From NCBI GenBank assembly GCA_021826035.1, contig JAKBBE010000128.1, forward strand, positions 1 through 7,647: a stretch of 7,647 nucleotides of DNA. Direction: 5' to 3'. Made by a program: the position numbers and the translations under genes. Each line of letters starts with the position of its first letter. The first letter of the stretch is position 1. The notes below the pieces were generated by a model. The model worked only from the letters and a program-made list of their open reading frames with translations. It ran no database searches and was not told where the DNA came from. Below, in pieces: positions 6,583 through 7,647 of the stretch. Source of the DNA: Pseudomonadota bacterium. Lineage in GTDB: Bacteria > Pseudomonadota > Gammaproteobacteria > Steroidobacterales > Steroidobacteraceae.

Positions 6583-7398
6583 GTGCGCTCAGCTTACCTC
6601 AACGCGATCCTCCTTGGCATCAGTGGCTTGCTCGGACCGGCCATCTGTTGGGGCAACGTGCTCGCGTCGCAGCGATTTCGCGTGAGCCAAGACACGCGGG
6701 CGCTGGCGATCGCGCGGACCTCTTGCGCGCGCCGGTGGTCCGTAGTTCGGGCGCACATGGCGCTGAGCGCACTTTCTAAGCCGGCGCAGCTGGGTGGTTG
6801 GGCGGTTTTTTTAGACTGCCACCAACAACTGCCCCATGCATTCGAAAGTGCGCGGCGCGGCGCGCAGCGATCCGACCCGCTCGCGGAGGCGATGCTGGGC
6901 CACATCGAGCTGCAGGGCATACCTGGGGTGTTTGCGGCGAATCGCGCCGCCGGGCTCCATTGGACTCGCGCATCCGCCCGGCAGGGATTACCTTACGGGG
7001 AATATCAGTTCGGCCTGGATCTCTGGCGTGGCGTCGGCGGTCGGCACGACACAGCGCGCGCAATCCACTGGATGAAGAGCGCTGCGGCTGCGGGGAGCGA
7101 GGCAGCGCAGCGGTGGCTTGCGGCGCATCAGACGCATTTGCCACCGGCCACCGATGTGGCGGCCTCGACACCAAGGACGCCGCCTTCCGCGCAGAGCGCT
7201 GCGCAAGCCGCCACGGTGACGCGGAGTTCGGCCGCCGTTGAACCTCAGGAGCCGGCTGCACCGCCGGCGGACGATCAGCGCGTGGCGCAGAGCCTGCGAT
7301 CGTTCTGGATTCTGTATTTCAACGCCTCGAACGCCAAGGTGGTGGACTTCGGCGCACCGGCGCTGGTGCAGCCGGTCGACTTCGGGCGTCCGCCCTGA
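6583..7398 (+). CDS. Exported Sel1-like protein, shorter paralogue
   Basis: A 271-aa protein starting at GTG 6583, 3 nt after the previous stop and in the same reading frame. The upstream Shine-Dalgarno signal is weak, so initiation probably depends on coupling. Residues 1-28 form a signal peptide (hydrophobic AILLGISGLLGPAI, likely cut after VLA). Cys48 and Cys79 lie in an unrecognised segment (29-85). Residues about 86-180 carry two divergent Sel1 repeats and part of a third, shown by DPLAEAMLGHIELQG, AAGLHWTRASARQGLPYGEYQFG and ARAIHWMKSAAAAGSEAAQRWL. A Pro/Ala/Ser linker (about 186-229) joins the C-terminal module (230-271) shared with the preceding protein. The Sel1 parts of the two proteins are far less alike than their C-terminal modules. 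A 7-T run (6806-6812) with a rare TTA codon is unusual for this GC-rich gene. Confidence 0.85.
   Translation: MRSAYLNAILLGISGLLGPAICWGNVLASQRFRVSQDTRALAIARTSCARRWSVVRAHMALSALSKPAQLGGWAVFLDCHQQLPHAFESARRGAQRSDPLAEAMLGHIELQGIPGVFAANRAAGLHWTRASARQGLPYGEYQFGLDLWRGVGGRHDTARAIHWMKSAAAAGSEAAQRWLAAHQTHLPPATDVAASTPRTPPSAQSAAQAATVTRSSAAVEPQEPAAPPADDQRVAQSLRSFWILYFNASNAKVVDFGAPALVQPVDFGRPP
7270..7395 (+). repeat. Shared C-terminal module, copy 2
   Basis: This segment encodes residues 230-271 of the second Sel1-like protein, with core SFWILYFNASNAKVVDFG followed by PALVQPVDFGRPP. It is the counterpart of 6457-6576. Many differences between the copies fall at third codon positions (for example TTT/TTC, TAC/TAT, CCC/CCG), which suggests the protein sequence is being conserved rather than the duplication being very recent. 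Confidence 0.85.
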
Positions 7399-7441
7399 GC
7401 CTGCCCAAACTCACGGCAGACTCGTGGTGTCGTCCGGCATT

Positions 7442-7477
7442 GAATCTCGCAGCACCGGAGCGCAACCGCTGAGATTC
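7442..7477 (+). terminator. Possible transcript-end hairpin
   Basis: GAATCT-CAGC (7442-7447 and 7450-7453, with a 2-nt bulge) pairs with GCTG-AGATTC (7468-7471 and 7472-7477), giving a 10-bp stem with a 14-nt loop, 43 nt after the last stop codon. There is no T-run after it, so it is not a textbook intrinsic terminator. It may protect or end the operon mRNA. Confidence 0.3.
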
Positions 7478-7559
7478 CCGCCGTGGACACTAACCCGCGC
7501 CGCGCTGCGTACTCGCGGTCGGCCTGGGGATTAGACAGGTCATGCCATTGAGGCAGACA

Positions 7560-7580
7560 GTCCCGACCCCCGGACGGGAC
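7560..7580. terminator. Small GC hairpin downstream of operon
   Basis: GTCCCG (7560-7565) pairs with CGGGAC (7575-7580) across a 9-nt loop. The stem is short and no T-run follows, so a terminator role is uncertain and chance formation in GC-rich DNA is possible. Confidence 0.25.
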
Positions 7581-7647
7581 GCGCTCCACTGGGCAACGCG
7601 ATTGAACCAATGCAGCGGGACGCAGGGAGCCCACTGGGCTGCCCCCC

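Larger units (their letters stand above)
7399..7647. other. Gene-free downstream region
   Basis: There is no supportable coding region after the operon. It contains three small hairpins (7442-7477, 7560-7580 and about 7625-7644, the last being GGG-AGCCC, loop ACT... with GGGCT-G-CCC at the window edge). CCACTGGGC occurs twice (7586-7594 and near 7631-7639). Nothing here identifies the next gene. Confidence 0.5.

Overview
This is a high-GC (roughly two thirds G+C by eye) bacterial window. A diderm (Gram-negative, probably proteobacterial) host is suggested by a lipoprotein signal joined to an OmpA-like peptidoglycan-binding domain and by several exported proteins. I cannot name the genus. No RNA gene, transposase, integrase, CRISPR array or replication origin is visible.

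Layout: positions 1-1494 hold no gene I can support, only arginine-rich chance frames and one clear imperfect hairpin (829-860). From 1495 to 7398 five genes run in the same direction and look like one operon: (1) a 545-aa lipoprotein with glycine zipper, OmpA-like domain, Pro/Ala linker and an unrecognised C-terminal domain; (2) a 491-aa protein with four predicted membrane helices and no recognised family; (3) a 232-aa exported protein resembling a von Willebrand A (vWA) fold with a degenerate metal site; (4) a 397-aa exported Sel1-repeat protein with six nearly identical 37-residue repeats; (5) a 271-aa exported Sel1-like protein. Gaps are 73 nt, 9 nt, a 4-nt ATGA overlap and 3 nt, so genes 2-5 are probably translationally coupled. 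Positions 7399-7647 are gene-free and carry small hairpins.

The most interesting point is a C-terminal module of about 40 residues (core FWxLYFxASNAxVVDFG, then PALVxPV) shared by the two Sel1 proteins although their Sel1 parts are very different. It reads like the last helix and strand of a vWA-type domain. The vWA-like protein encoded just upstream stops right after the strand that would precede that helix (VFVLGAGIGP). I infer that the vWA protein has lost its C-terminal piece and that this piece now sits, in two copies, on the neighbouring Sel1 proteins. This could be the scar of a gene rearrangement or a working split domain in which the Sel1 proteins dock on the vWA protein in the periplasm.

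Taken together, the operon looks like an uncharacterised cell-envelope assembly: an outer-membrane or peptidoglycan anchor (1), an inner-membrane component (2) and three exported periplasmic proteins built for protein-protein contacts (3-5). What it does is not shown by the sequence.
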